This document shows, piece after piece, positions 31,824 through 40,306 of a DNA stretch of 64,000 bases. Below the pieces are notes generated by a model, which saw nothing but the letters and a program-made list of their open reading frames with translations, was not told the origin of the DNA and ran no database searches. The translations under genes were made by a program, and so were the position numbers. The stretch is from contig NZ_FMZM01000002.1 in the NCBI RefSeq assembly GCF_900101465.1, forward strand, positions 124,001 to 188,000, given 5' to 3'. Every line of letters begins with the position of its first letter. The first letter of the stretch is position 1. The stretch is from Nocardioides lianchengensis. GTDB lineage: Bacteria; Actinomycetota; Actinomycetes; Propionibacteriales; Nocardioidaceae.

Positions 31824-32825
31824 ATGCGCTCGCCCGAGGTGCCTGACGAGGCTGGTCTCGCCGGGGCCCTGGGCACGGCACTCGTCCACGTGCGGGCCGG
31901 CCGGATCCAGGAGGGTCTGGCGTCGCTGACCGTCCTGCGGGAGCACCCGGACGCCTCCGCGGACCCGATCGCCGCCAGCCTGATCGCCGCCAGCCTCATC
32001 GACTGCCGGCTCGCCCGCGGCGACCTGGCCGAGGCCATGGGCGTCGGGGTGTCGCTGGAGCCGCTGCTGGACCGCGCCGGTCCGGCCGGTGCGGTCGCCC
32101 ACCACGCCCGCGGCGAGCTGGCGACCGCCCTCGGCGAGGCCGAGACCGCCGTCGAGCACTTCTTCGCGGCCGGCGAGCGGCTGGCCGAGACCGAGCAGCT
32201 GGCCGATCCCGCGCTGGTGCCCTGGCGCGCGAGTGCGGCCGTCGCCCTGGTCCGGGTCGGCCGGCACCGCGAGGCGGTCGGGCTGGCCGAGGAGTGGCGC
32301 GGGGTCGTCGCGGCCTCCGGGTCGCCGTACGCCCACGCCCACGGGCTGCGCACCCTCGCCACCGTCGGAGTCGGCGGCGACCGGATCGTGCTGCTGCGCG
32401 AGGCCCGGGCCACCCTGACCGAGGTCGTGGCCGAGCGGCTCGCCGCCCAGATCGACACCGACCTCGCGGGCCTGCTCCTGCTGGACCCCGAGCGGGCCGG
32501 CGAGGACGAGGCACGCCAGCTCCTCCGCTCCGCCGAGGAGTACGCCGGCCGCCAGGAGCTCTGGCCGCTCCAGGGTCGGGTACGACGCCTGCTCGACCGG
32601 CTGGGCGAGCAGCCCCGCCGGGTCCGGTCCGAGGCGATGGCCACCCTCACCGCGGCCGAGCGCCGGGTGGCCCTGCTGGCCGCCGACGGGCTGACCAACC
32701 GGCAGATCGCCGAGGAGCTGGTGGTGACCGTCAAGGCGGTCGAGTGGCACCTCTCGCACATCTACCGCAAGCTCGGGATCCCCTCCCGCTCGCGCCTCGC
32801 CGAGACGCTCGGCACCCCCGTCTGA
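31824..32825 (+). CDS. LuxR-type HTH regulator with TPR-like N-terminal region
   Basis: 333-residue protein: about 260 helical, Ala/Leu-rich residues that look like degenerate TPR repeats, then the LuxR HTH LTAAERRVALLAADGLTNRQIAEELVVTVKAVEWHLSHIYRKLGI. It resembles the C-terminal part of LAL regulators without the ATPase. Two ATGs (31818, 31824) are possible; the second is chosen because TAGGCT at 31811-31816 then lies 7 bases upstream, the leaderless spacing seen repeatedly here. The target is unknown. Confidence 0.82.
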   Translation: MRSPEVPDEAGLAGALGTALVHVRAGRIQEGLASLTVLREHPDASADPIAASLIAASLIDCRLARGDLAEAMGVGVSLEPLLDRAGPAGAVAHHARGELATALGEAETAVEHFFAAGERLAETEQLADPALVPWRASAAVALVRVGRHREAVGLAEEWRGVVAASGSPYAHAHGLRTLATVGVGGDRIVLLREARATLTEVVAERLAAQIDTDLAGLLLLDPERAGEDEARQLLRSAEEYAGRQELWPLQGRVRRLLDRLGEQPRRVRSEAMATLTAAERRVALLAADGLTNRQIAEELVVTVKAVEWHLSHIYRKLGIPSRSRLAETLGTPV

Positions 32826-32883
32826 GCCGACCGATCCGACGGTAAAGCACCACCATCGGGCTCGGGGGCGCATACTCGAGGTG

Positions 32884-33105
32884 ATGACCACCTCTCCCGG
32901 GGCGAAGCGCAGACACCTCGCCAGCAGTCCGTTCAAGCCCGATCCCGAGCCTGTGATCGAGGAGTTCACGGTCGGTGACCGCGTCTCCCACGACTCCTAC
33001 GGCCTCGGTCGGGTCACCGCCGTGCACGCGAGCGGGGTGACGGTCGACTTCGGTGACCAGACCCTGCACATCCGCAGCCCGTTCACCGGGATGTCCCCGC
33101 TCTAA
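32884..33105 (+). CDS. small KOW/DUF3553-like protein
   Basis: 73-residue protein. The basic N-terminus (MTTSPGAKRRHLASSPFKP) is followed by an SH3-like beta segment FTVGDRVSHDSYGLGRVTAVHASGVTVDFGD, similar to the small C-terminal domain of UvrD-type helicases and the N-terminus of CarD. It may bind RNA polymerase or nucleic acid; no function is established. CATACT at 32871-32876 ends seven bases before ATG 32884, again suggesting a leaderless mRNA. Its stop overlaps the convergent MFS stop by four bases. Confidence 0.75.
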   Translation: MTTSPGAKRRHLASSPFKPDPEPVIEEFTVGDRVSHDSYGLGRVTAVHASGVTVDFGDQTLHIRSPFTGMSPL

Positions 33106-34382
33106 GCGGCCTCGTCGCGCAGCGGGTGCGCGATCTCGTCGGCCGGCAACCGGGCGGCGACGGTCGCGACCACCGCGGCGACCCCGGGCACCAGCCCGGC
33201 GATCAGGAACGTCGTGCGCAGCCCGAGCAGCTCGCTGACCGGTCCGGCGAGGGCCATCGAGACCGGCATCAGGCTCACCGAGACGAAGAAGTCGAGCGAG
33301 GCGACCCGGCCCAGCAGGTGCGGCGGGACGCGGCGCTGCAGCAGCGTCCCCCAGATCACCATCGGGAACGCGAACATCGCCCCCAGGACGAAGGCCGCGA
33401 CGACGACCACCCAGATCTCGGTCGCCAGCCCGATCACCACGAGCGGCAGGCAGCCGACGCCCCAGCCGACGTTCATCACCGTGAGGTAGCGCCGCGGCAT
33501 CCGCAGCGAGGCCATGGTCAGCGAGCCCACCGCGCCGCCGATGCCGAAGGCGGCCAGGACCAGCGCGTGGTCGCCCGGACCGCCGCCCAGCTTGTCCTTG
33601 ACCAGGAACGGCACCAGCACCTCGAGCGGGCCCATCATCGCCAGCACCATCAGCGAGGCGAAGAGCAGCGTGGCGAGCAGCCACGGCGTCCGCACCAGGT
33701 AGCCGAAGCCCTCGCGCAGGTCGCCCAGGACCGACCCGTGGGGGCCCTCCTCACGCCGGACCGGCGTCAGGGGCACGAGCGTCAGGGCGACGATCGCCGC
33801 CAGGCACGCGGCCGCGGCCACCCCGAGGGCCGCCCCGGACGACGCCACGCCGACGACCACCCCGGCCACGCCGGGTCCGACCGCCTGGCCCACCGTGGGC
33901 CGGACCATCCCCTCGAAGCCGTTGACCGCCAGCAGGTCGCGCTCCTCGACCAGCGCGGGCAGCCAGGCGGAGTACGCCGGGTAGTAGAAGGCCATCGCCG
34001 CGCCGATCACGAACGACACCGCCGCGAGGTGCCAGACCCGGGTCAGGTCGGCCGTCGACAGGGCCGCCACCAGTGCCATGCCGGCCAGCTCGACGGCGGC
34101 CACGCCCAGCAGGACCAGCTTCTGCGGGACCCGGTCGGCGACCACGCCGCCCAGCAGCGCGGGGAGCAGCACGCCGACGGCGCCGGCGGTCGAGACGAGC
34201 GACAGCTGGCCCGGGCCGCCGCCGATCCGGATCACCTCCCAGACCAGCCCGACGACCCAGACCCCGGACGCGAAGGTCGACAGCACCAGCGCGAGCGCCA
34301 GCCGCCGGTAGCCGGGGCTCCGGAACGGCGTCAGCGCGCGCGGCAGGCTCCGCTCGGGCGCGTCGGTCAACTGCTCGGTCAT
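33102..34382 (-). CDS. MFS transporter (MFS_3, EntS-like exporter)
   Basis: 426-residue transporter with twelve predicted membrane segments. LTPFRSPGYRRLALALVLSTFASGVWVVGLVWEV is the typical N-terminus of the EntS/macrolide-efflux branch, and GGVVADRVPQKLVLL is the loop 2-3 motif. Members export siderophores or drugs. Its ATG at 34382 overlaps the stop of the oxidoreductase gene (ATGA), so it is co-translated from the SoxR-box promoter, which fits export of redox-active compounds. Confidence 0.9.
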   Translation of the reverse strand: MTEQLTDAPERSLPRALTPFRSPGYRRLALALVLSTFASGVWVVGLVWEVIRIGGGPGQLSLVSTAGAVGVLLPALLGGVVADRVPQKLVLLGVAAVELAGMALVAALSTADLTRVWHLAAVSFVIGAAMAFYYPAYSAWLPALVEERDLLAVNGFEGMVRPTVGQAVGPGVAGVVVGVASSGAALGVAAAACLAAIVALTLVPLTPVRREEGPHGSVLGDLREGFGYLVRTPWLLATLLFASLMVLAMMGPLEVLVPFLVKDKLGGGPGDHALVLAAFGIGGAVGSLTMASLRMPRRYLTVMNVGWGVGCLPLVVIGLATEIWVVVVAAFVLGAMFAFPMVIWGTLLQRRVPPHLLGRVASLDFFVSVSLMPVSMALAGPVSELLGLRTTFLIAGLVPGVAAVVATVAARLPADEIAHPLRDEAA

Positions 34383-35377
34383 GTCGGGGCAGACCCTGCC
34401 ACGCCCGGACTCTCATCGGTCACCAGGACGACCTTCCCCAGGGCCCGGCGGCCCTCGAGGTCGGCGTGGGCGCGCGCCGCGTCCGCGAGCGGGTACGTCG
34501 ACACCCGCGGCCGCCAGTCGCCCGCCGCGACCCGGTCCAGGGCCCGGGCGGCCAGCCCGGGGATCCCGCCCGGCAGCGCGGCCATCCGCGGGCCGAGGCT
34601 CCAGCCGACCGTCAGCCCGCGGGCGACCACGTCGCCGGAGTCGAACCGGGTCGGGGCGCCCGCGCTGAACCCGAACATCACCTGGCGACCGCCCGGGGCG
34701 AGCAGCTCCAGGGCCGCGCGGCCGACCTCGCCGCCGACGCCGTCGTACACGAGGGTGACGGGGGCCAGGGCCTCGCTCCAGCCCGGCTCGGTGTAGTCGG
34801 CCACGGCGTCCGGCTCGAGGGCGGCGAGGGCCGCGACCCGGTCCGGGCCGCCGGCGGCGGCGACCACCCGGGCGCCCGCCGTACGGGCCGACTGCGCGAG
34901 CAGCCAGCCCAGGCCGCCCGCGGCGGAGAGCACCAGCACGGTGTCGCCGGCGCGCGGCGGCTCCAGCTCGACGACGCCGAGCGCGGTCCGACCGGTGCCC
35001 ACCGCCGCGACCGCGTCGGGGAACGGGACGTGGTCCGGTACGGCGAGCAGCGAGCCGACCGCGGTGACCGCCTGCTCGGCGTACCCGCCCGGGACCATGC
35101 CGAGGTGGGCGACCACCCGGCGACCCAACCAGGCCCCGTCGACGCCGGCGCCGACCCGGTCGACGACCCCCGCGACCTCGCGGCCGGGGACGGTCGGCAG
35201 GTCGGGCGGCGGCATCGGCCCGCCGCTCTCGCCGCGACGCAGCGAGGTGTCGAGCAGGTGCACCCCGGCGGCCGCGACGGCGACCCGGACCTCGCCCGGG
35301 GCGGGCTCGAGGTCCGGGATCTCGTCGAGGACGAGGTGGTCGGGCGGGCCGAAGGCGTGGAGCCGGATCGCGTGCAT
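34379..35377 (-). CDS. zinc-type alcohol dehydrogenase / NADPH:quinone oxidoreductase
   Basis: 332-residue medium-chain reductase. The N-terminal GroES-like domain has DLPTVPGREVAGVVDRVGAGV but no zinc ligands, which marks the quinone-reductase branch; the nucleotide motif is VLVLSAAGGLGWLLAQSA. It reduces quinones or enals with NADPH. The ATG at 35377 gives the normal N-terminus (MHAIRLHAFGPPD) and lies 6 bases after a TCTGAT -10 element. The promoter carries a SoxR box, so induction by redox-cycling compounds is predicted. Confidence 0.9.
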   Translation of the reverse strand: MHAIRLHAFGPPDHLVLDEIPDLEPAPGEVRVAVAAAGVHLLDTSLRRGESGGPMPPPDLPTVPGREVAGVVDRVGAGVDGAWLGRRVVAHLGMVPGGYAEQAVTAVGSLLAVPDHVPFPDAVAAVGTGRTALGVVELEPPRAGDTVLVLSAAGGLGWLLAQSARTAGARVVAAAGGPDRVAALAALEPDAVADYTEPGWSEALAPVTLVYDGVGGEVGRAALELLAPGGRQVMFGFSAGAPTRFDSGDVVARGLTVGWSLGPRMAALPGGIPGLAARALDRVAAGDWRPRVSTYPLADAARAHADLEGRRALGKVVLVTDESPGVAGSAPT

Positions 35378-35383
35378 GAGCCG

Positions 35384-35414
35384 ATCAGACAACCTCAAGT
35401 TAAGTTGAGGTCAA
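35384..35414 (-). promoter_or_regulatory. SoxR-box promoter of the oxidoreductase-MFS operon
   Basis: Minus-strand TTGACC (35414-35409), 19-base spacer, TCTGAT (35389-35384), 6 bases to ATG. The spacer region holds ACCTCAA (35392-35398) GTTAAG TTGAGGT (35405-35411), one base from the SoxR consensus CCTCAAGTTAACTTGAGG. The long 19-base spacer is what SoxR activation requires. Confidence 0.8.
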
Positions 35415-36394
35415 GCGAGCCAGCGCATCGAGCGGCCGTGCCCGTGCGTCCAGGCCACCGCCCGCCCGTCCACGCCGAGCACGAACGTCGCCCGCTCCTC
35501 GGGCACCGGCGGCCCGGTCGCGGTCACCCGGGGCAGTACCCGCTTGCCCTCGTTGCTCACCCAGCGGCAGGCGCCGTCGGCCACCAGGCCGGTCATCAGG
35601 TCGTGGAAGCGCTCGCGGTCCGGGTCGGTCAGGTAGGCGATCACCGCCGTGTGGAAGACCACCACCGGCCCGTACGACGACGCCTCCGCCACCAGCGCCG
35701 GCAGCTCCTCCAGCAGGTCGCCGGTGCGCAGGTCCGGCGGGTCGGCGCGGGCCACCTCGATCGCCTGCTGCAGCTGGGCGCGGCGGGCGTCCTGCTCGGG
35801 CCAGACCAGCGTGGTCAGCCAGGCCATCGCGTCGGCGTCGGCGACGTCCAGCGGATGGAGGTCGACGCCGCCGCGCCAGGCGACCCGCGGCGGCTCGGCG
35901 GGCAGCGGCGCCGGCCCGCGCACCCGGCAGCGCAACGCCAGCCCGGTCCCGGCCGTGACGGTCCCGTCCTCGGTCTCCCAGGCGTAGGACCACCGGTCCG
36001 GGTAGAGCACCAGCCCCGCGCTCGGCCCGACCTCCAGCAGCGCGACCGGCTCGACGATCCCCAGGGTCGCGATCGCCGGGACCAGGGTGGCCAGCCGGCC
36101 CACCTCGTTGGTCTGGGTACGGCGCTCGAGGATCGTCGCGCGGATCCGGCCGTCGTCGCCGAGCAGGGCGTCGCGCAGGGCGTCGTACGGGCCGGGGGCG
36201 GGGACGCCGTGCCAGCGGGCGGCGGCGAAGACCAGGTTGGGCTGGGCCTTGCCGGGCGGCAGCGTGCCCAGCCACGCGAGCACGTCCGCGTCGTCCGCGA
36301 CAGCAGCCGCCCAGGTCCCGAAGCAGGCCGAGTCGGCGGCCGCGTAGCGCCCGAAGTCGGCGTACTGGTCGACCAGCTCTCCGTAGACGTCCAC
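35411..36394 (-). CDS. DUF2332 domain-containing protein
   Basis: 327-residue protein of a family of unknown function common in actinobacteria and some proteobacteria. Recognisable segments are GRYAAADSACFGTWAAAVADD, LEVGPSAGLVLYPDRWSY (a methyltransferase-like GxxxG stretch) and VVVFHTAVIAYLTDPDRERF. The LEVGPSAGL motif hints at a SAM-dependent methyltransferase fold, which is inference. GTG start at 36394. Its stop codon overlaps the SoxR box of the next gene, so SoxR occupancy might also affect its 3' end. Confidence 0.85.
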   Translation of the reverse strand: MDVYGELVDQYADFGRYAAADSACFGTWAAAVADDADVLAWLGTLPPGKAQPNLVFAAARWHGVPAPGPYDALRDALLGDDGRIRATILERRTQTNEVGRLATLVPAIATLGIVEPVALLEVGPSAGLVLYPDRWSYAWETEDGTVTAGTGLALRCRVRGPAPLPAEPPRVAWRGGVDLHPLDVADADAMAWLTTLVWPEQDARRAQLQQAIEVARADPPDLRTGDLLEELPALVAEASSYGPVVVFHTAVIAYLTDPDRERFHDLMTGLVADGACRWVSNEGKRVLPRVTATGPPVPEERATFVLGVDGRAVAWTHGHGRSMRWLA

Positions 36395-36459
36395 GAGGGC
36401 ATCATCACGCCTGGACCGATTTGGTCGCGTGCGGGTCGCGGCCGTGTGACCATCTAGGC

Positions 36460-37395
36460 ATGGCCTGGGGGGGCAGGAGCAGGACGACGGCTGCCGTCAT
36501 GACGGCAGCGGTCCTCCTCGTCGTCGCCACCGGCTGCTCGAGCGAGGCCGACCGGGGTGCGGGCATCCGCAACGATCTCGCGTCCCACGCCGCCGTCGCC
36601 GACGTCGAGGTGGACGAGCAGGGCGCCCACCTGGAGATCGGCCTCACTCCCGGGCTCGCCGAGGCCGCCGTCGTCGCGCTGGTCGCCGAGGTCGACCGGG
36701 TGACGGCCGAGCAGGGGGAGTCGTCGTACCTGCTGGAGCTCAGGGAGACCGACGCCCCCGACGTCCTGGCCGTCGACGACGCGTTCGCCGCGGACGCGCG
36801 GGCGGCCGAGGTCGTCGCGGCCTGGCGGCGCTCGGCCGCTGCCTTCGTCGGCGAGACCCGGGTGACCTACGAGAGCGGCCGTACGACCGTGGAGGTCGCC
36901 TCGGGCGGCGGGCTCGCCCACGACGTCACCGAGTCCAGCCGGCTCCCGCTGCCGCCGCAGCCGGTGACCTGGCGCTACACGAGCGGCGTCGGGACCGTCG
37001 TCCTGGACGGGAAGGTGTCCGACGGCGACATCGACCTGGTCGAGCGGGTCCAGCGCGGCGTCTCCTCCCCCAGCCTCCCGCTCGCCGCGGCCAGCTGGCG
37101 GCTCGAGCGGGGCCGGTCCCAGGTCCGGCTCGACCTCGGGACCGACCTCGGCCCCGTCGCCCCCGCCGACGTCACCCCCGCCGCCTGGGGTGGCCGGATC
37201 GCCCCGCTCGCACGCAGTGGTGTCGCGGCCCTCGGCCGCCAGCGCCGCCCGGTCGTGGTCCGGCTGTCGCACCCCGTCGGCGAGCGCGCCGACGTCTTCG
37301 CGTGGTGGACCTCCGACCGCCCGCCGGCCGATGGCCGGGACCGGCTCGCCCGGGGCTGGGACGCCTGGCTGGTGGCCCAGTCCCGGGCGACCTGA
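36460..37395 (+). CDS. putative lipoprotein of unknown function
   Basis: 311-residue secreted protein. The N-terminus MAWGGRSRTTAAVMTAAVLL and following VVATGC form a lipoprotein signal with the Cys at about residue 26. The mature part repeats a pattern of acidic beta/alpha segments (ADVEVDEQGAHLEIGLTPG; RVTYESGRTTVEVASGG), perhaps two related domains. I do not recognise the family. ATG 36460 is chosen because upstream readings put a Cys-rich segment before the signal peptide. Divergent from the DUF2332 gene with 65 bases between. Confidence 0.75.
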   Translation: MAWGGRSRTTAAVMTAAVLLVVATGCSSEADRGAGIRNDLASHAAVADVEVDEQGAHLEIGLTPGLAEAAVVALVAEVDRVTAEQGESSYLLELRETDAPDVLAVDDAFAADARAAEVVAAWRRSAAAFVGETRVTYESGRTTVEVASGGGLAHDVTESSRLPLPPQPVTWRYTSGVGTVVLDGKVSDGDIDLVERVQRGVSSPSLPLAAASWRLERGRSQVRLDLGTDLGPVAPADVTPAAWGGRIAPLARSGVAALGRQRRPVVVRLSHPVGERADVFAWWTSDRPPADGRDRLARGWDAWLVAQSRAT

Positions 37396-37431
37396 TCGAC
37401 CGGACCGAGCCCGCGGACTCGGTCCGAGCCC

Positions 37432-38048
37432 CTAACGGTCGCGTTCTCGTAGGTAGCGCGCGGCACGCTCCTGGGGAGTCTTCCCCGGCGTCTCGGCTGC
37501 CTGCCGATCGGCCGTCGGCGCCTGGCTCGGCGCGGCGATCTCGTCGGTGGGGGTGGGCGACGTGCCGGCCTGGAGGAGTCGGTAGAGCTCGGGGAGCGCA
37601 ACGAGGTCCTTGGGCCTTCCGGCGGCCTCCTTGGACCGGATGACGTCGGCGAGGCTGGCCACGTCGACCACGACGCCGGCGCGCAGGGTGCGGGGCTCGG
37701 CGTCGCGGATCAGGTCGTCGTAGCCGGTGGTCCCGTTGGGGACCATCGACACGTCGAGCTCGCCGTACGTCGTCACGACGTTGAGCATCGACCGGGTGGC
37801 CAGGTCCTCGCCGGTGACGGCGAACGGCAGGCCCCGTCGACGGCATCGGTGCGGATCTTGGCCCCGAGCTCGCGCATCGCGGCCGCGAGCCGGTCGAGGT
37901 TGCCGGCGCTCTGCTCGGGTGTCACGTCGATGTCCAGCGTGGGCCGGGCCGCCCCGTGCACGGTCGCCGCGTACCCGCCGATGACGACGTAGCGGACGCC
38001 GTGCTCGTTGAGGACCTCGACGATGGCTGCCGGGTCGAAGACGCTCAC
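37432..38048 (-). pseudogene. nucleotidyltransferase (AbiEii/DUF6036-like), frameshifted
   Basis: Two reading frames together form one protein. The first (GTG 38048 down to about 37835) has VVIGGYAATVHGAARPTLDIDV, the GG...DxD nucleotidyltransferase motif. The second (from about 37835 to 37432) continues with FAVTGEDLATRSMLNVVTTYGELDVSMVP and the family ending SKEAAGRPKDLVALPEL. The break is at GGGGCCTGCC (37829-37838), consistent with loss of one C. It lies 3 bases after the XRE gene, the usual order for a toxin-antitoxin-like pair. Either a real inactivation or a sequencing error. Confidence 0.75.
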
Positions 38049-38051
38049 GGG

Positions 38052-38414
38052 TCAGCCGTTGCGGAGGTCGTCGAGGAAGGCGTCCAGGGCCGTCTCGGCG
38101 GACTCCTGGCGCGCCGGGTCGGCGGCCGCGCGACGGTCGAGGACCCGGTCGTGGTCGTCGAAGGGCGCGAGGGTCATCCGCAGCTCCAGCCCGGCGCCGG
38201 CGAGCAGCTGTCCGAGCAGCACCAGACTCGGCTGGGTCCGGCCGCTCTCGATGCGGGAGATCGTCGACTGCGGCACGTGCGCCCGCTCGGCGAGCTCCAC
38301 CTGGGTCAGGCCGACCTTCGCTCGGGCGAGCCGGACGAGACTGCCGGCGGACCGCTCGATGTGGGTCGCGGTGGTCGGGCCGGTGAGGTCGGCGAGCGCT
38401 GTCGTGTTGGCCAT
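38052..38414 (-). CDS. XRE family helix-turn-helix regulator (antitoxin-like)
   Basis: 120-residue protein. The HTH is VGLTQVELAERAHVPQSTISRIESGRTQPS; the C-terminal half (LELRMTLAPFDDHDRVLDRR...ALDAFLDDLRNG) is typical of XRE partners of nucleotidyltransferase genes. The ATG at 38414 is preceded by GAGGAC and, further up, CATACT (38421-38426). It forms a two-gene unit with the broken nucleotidyltransferase downstream and probably represses its own promoter. Confidence 0.88.
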   Translation of the reverse strand: MANTTALADLTGPTTATHIERSAGSLVRLARAKVGLTQVELAERAHVPQSTISRIESGRTQPSLVLLGQLLAGAGLELRMTLAPFDDHDRVLDRRAAADPARQESAETALDAFLDDLRNG

Positions 38415-38758
38415 GTCCTCAGTATGCGCGATCAGCGATATGGCGGCTCCAGGTTGGCCGCCCGTCGGCCGGTGAGCTGTCCACCATCTGCCGCGAGGTT
38501 TCGGTGGGGTGCTCACCGCCGATGCGGCGCGTCCGCCCCGACACGCGGCACGGCGGTGAACCCCCCACCGATCCGGCGCGTCGGGAGGTGGACCCTGCAC
38601 CGCCGTCATCAGTCGGTGAACCGTCGCGATCGAGCCCGTCGACCGCGATCACGCACCTGTCCGCGGCGCGGTCGATTGAAGGTCCCTCACGATCTGGCAC
38701 CCAGGAGGTGTCCGAACGTGCCAGATCGTGACGGACTCTCCCCGGCGTTGACGTCGGG
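38415..38758. other. palindrome-rich non-coding stretch
   Basis: No convincing gene in 344 bases. It holds a 21-bp near-perfect inverted repeat (38501-38521 with 38551-38571, three central mismatches), a direct repeat GATgCGGCGCGTC (38521-38533) / GATcCGGCGCGTC (38570-38582), and the 14-bp hairpin at 38687-38731. Possibly a structured RNA or a second repeat family. Confidence 0.5.
38687..38731 (-). terminator. 14-bp hairpin after the aldehyde dehydrogenase gene
   Basis: Perfect arms TCACGATCTGGCAC (38687-38700) and GTGCCAGATCGTGA (38718-38731); GTCC/GGAC extends the stem after one mismatch. It starts 28 bases past the minus-strand stop at 38759. May also be a repeat-family member. Confidence 0.6.
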
Positions 38759-40216
38759 TCAGCCGGCCGGCAGGGCGACGTACGTCGTCTCGAGGTACTC
38801 CTCGATGCCCTCGAAGCCGCCCTCGCGCCCGAAGCCGCTGGCCTTCACGCCGCCGAACGGGGCCGCGGGGTTGGAGATCAGGCCGGTGTTGATGCCGACC
38901 ATGCCGTAGTCGAGCGACTCGGCCAGCCGGATGGTGCGGGACAGGTCGCGGGTGTAGGCGTACGACGCCAGCCCGTACTCGGTGTCGTTGGCCCGCGCGA
39001 CCGCCTCCTCCTCGGTCTCGAAGGTGGTGATCGGCGCGACCGGGCCGAAGATCTCCTGGACGTTGATCGCGCTGTCGGCAGGGACGTCGAGCAGCACGGT
39101 CGGGGTGAAGAAGTAGCCCGGACCGTCGGGGGCGGAGCCCCCGGTGACGACCGTCGCGCCGTCGTGGACGGCGTCGGTGACGAGCTGGCCGACCGACTCG
39201 ACGGCCTTCTCGTCGATCAGCGGGCCGACGTCGACGCCGTCGTCCTGGCCACGGCCGACCCTCAGGGCCCCCATCCGCGCCCCGAGCTTCTCGGCGAACT
39301 CGGCGGCGACCGAGGAGTGCACGAGGAACCGGTTGGCGGCGGTGCAGGCCTCGCCCATGTTGCGCATCTTGGCCACCATCGCGCCGGCGACCGCGGCGTC
39401 GACGTCGGCGTCCTCGAAGACCAGGAACGGGGCGTTGCCGCCGAGCTCCATGCTCACCCGCTGCAGCTGGTCGGCGGACTGGCGCACCAGCACCTTCCCG
39501 ACCGCCGTCGACCCGGTGAAGCTGACCTTGCGCAGCCGGTCGTCGCCCTGCAGCGCCCGGCTGACCTCCGCCGCCCGCGTGGTGGGGACGACGTTCAGCA
39601 CGCCCGCCGGGAGCCCGGCCTCCTCGAGGACGCCGGCCAGGGCCAGCATCGTCAGCGGCGTCAGCTCGGCCGGCTTGACGACCATCGTGCAGCCGGCCGC
39701 GATCGCCGGTCCGATCTTGCGGGTGCCCATCGCCAGCGGGAAGTTCCACGGCGTGATGAACAGGCACGGGCCGACCGGCTTCTTGATGGTCAGCAGCCGG
39801 CTGCCGCCCGCCGGCGCCTGCATCCAGCGGCCGTGGATGCGGACCGCCTCCTCGGCGTACCAGCGGAAGAACTCGTTGCCGTAGGCCACCTCGCCCTTCG
39901 CCTCGGCGACGGTCTTGCCCATCTCGAGGCTCATCAGCTCGGCGAAGTCGTCGGCGCGGTCGGCGATCAGCCCGAACGCCGTGCGCAGGATCTCCCCGCG
40001 CTCGCGGGGCGCCGTACGGGCCCAGTCGGCCTGCGCGGCGACGGCCGCGTCGAGGGCTTCGACGGCGTCGGCGACGGACGCGTCGGCGACGTCGGTGAGC
40101 ACGCTGCCGTCGGCCGGGTCGAGCACGTCGAAGCGGCGGTCCTCGTCGGCCTCGCGCCACGCGCCGCCGATGAGGAGGCCCCGCTGGTGGGGGCTCAGGA
40201 GATCCAATCCAGTCAT
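38759..40216 (-). CDS. gabD: NAD(P)-dependent succinate-semialdehyde dehydrogenase-like aldehyde dehydrogenase
   Basis: 485-residue aldehyde dehydrogenase. FITPWNFPLAMGTRKIGPAIAAG is the cofactor/Asn motif, VSFTGSTAVGK the NAD loop, VSMELGGNAPFLVFEDAD the general-base Glu, and MGEACTAANR the catalytic Cys. Similarity is highest by eye to GabD-type enzymes oxidising succinic semialdehyde to succinate. ATG 40216 follows a GGGGA site. Longer in-frame readings toward 40441 run through hairpins and are rejected. The substrate assignment is by family only. Confidence 0.88.
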   Translation of the reverse strand: MTGLDLLSPHQRGLLIGGAWREADEDRRFDVLDPADGSVLTDVADASVADAVEALDAAVAAQADWARTAPRERGEILRTAFGLIADRADDFAELMSLEMGKTVAEAKGEVAYGNEFFRWYAEEAVRIHGRWMQAPAGGSRLLTIKKPVGPCLFITPWNFPLAMGTRKIGPAIAAGCTMVVKPAELTPLTMLALAGVLEEAGLPAGVLNVVPTTRAAEVSRALQGDDRLRKVSFTGSTAVGKVLVRQSADQLQRVSMELGGNAPFLVFEDADVDAAVAGAMVAKMRNMGEACTAANRFLVHSSVAAEFAEKLGARMGALRVGRGQDDGVDVGPLIDEKAVESVGQLVTDAVHDGATVVTGGSAPDGPGYFFTPTVLLDVPADSAINVQEIFGPVAPITTFETEEEAVARANDTEYGLASYAYTRDLSRTIRLAESLDYGMVGINTGLISNPAAPFGGVKASGFGREGGFEGIEEYLETTYVALPAG

Positions 40217-40306
40217 GGTCCCCAGCCTGTCACCCGGCTGATCACCCGCACCAGTTCCAGGAAATCGATGACAGGTGTGGAGGCCCGTGGAACCATAGAG
40301 GAGTCG

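Noticed and set aside
33126..36457. Two very long plus-strand frames (556 and 794 codons)
   Set aside because: Antisense to the MFS, oxidoreductase and DUF2332 genes; His/Arg/Gly/Gln-rich translations typical of shadow frames.
37829..37838. Programmed frameshift in the nucleotidyltransferase gene
   Set aside because: The GGGGCC tract is not in the X-XXY-YYZ phase needed for -1 slippage; a lost base explains it more simply.
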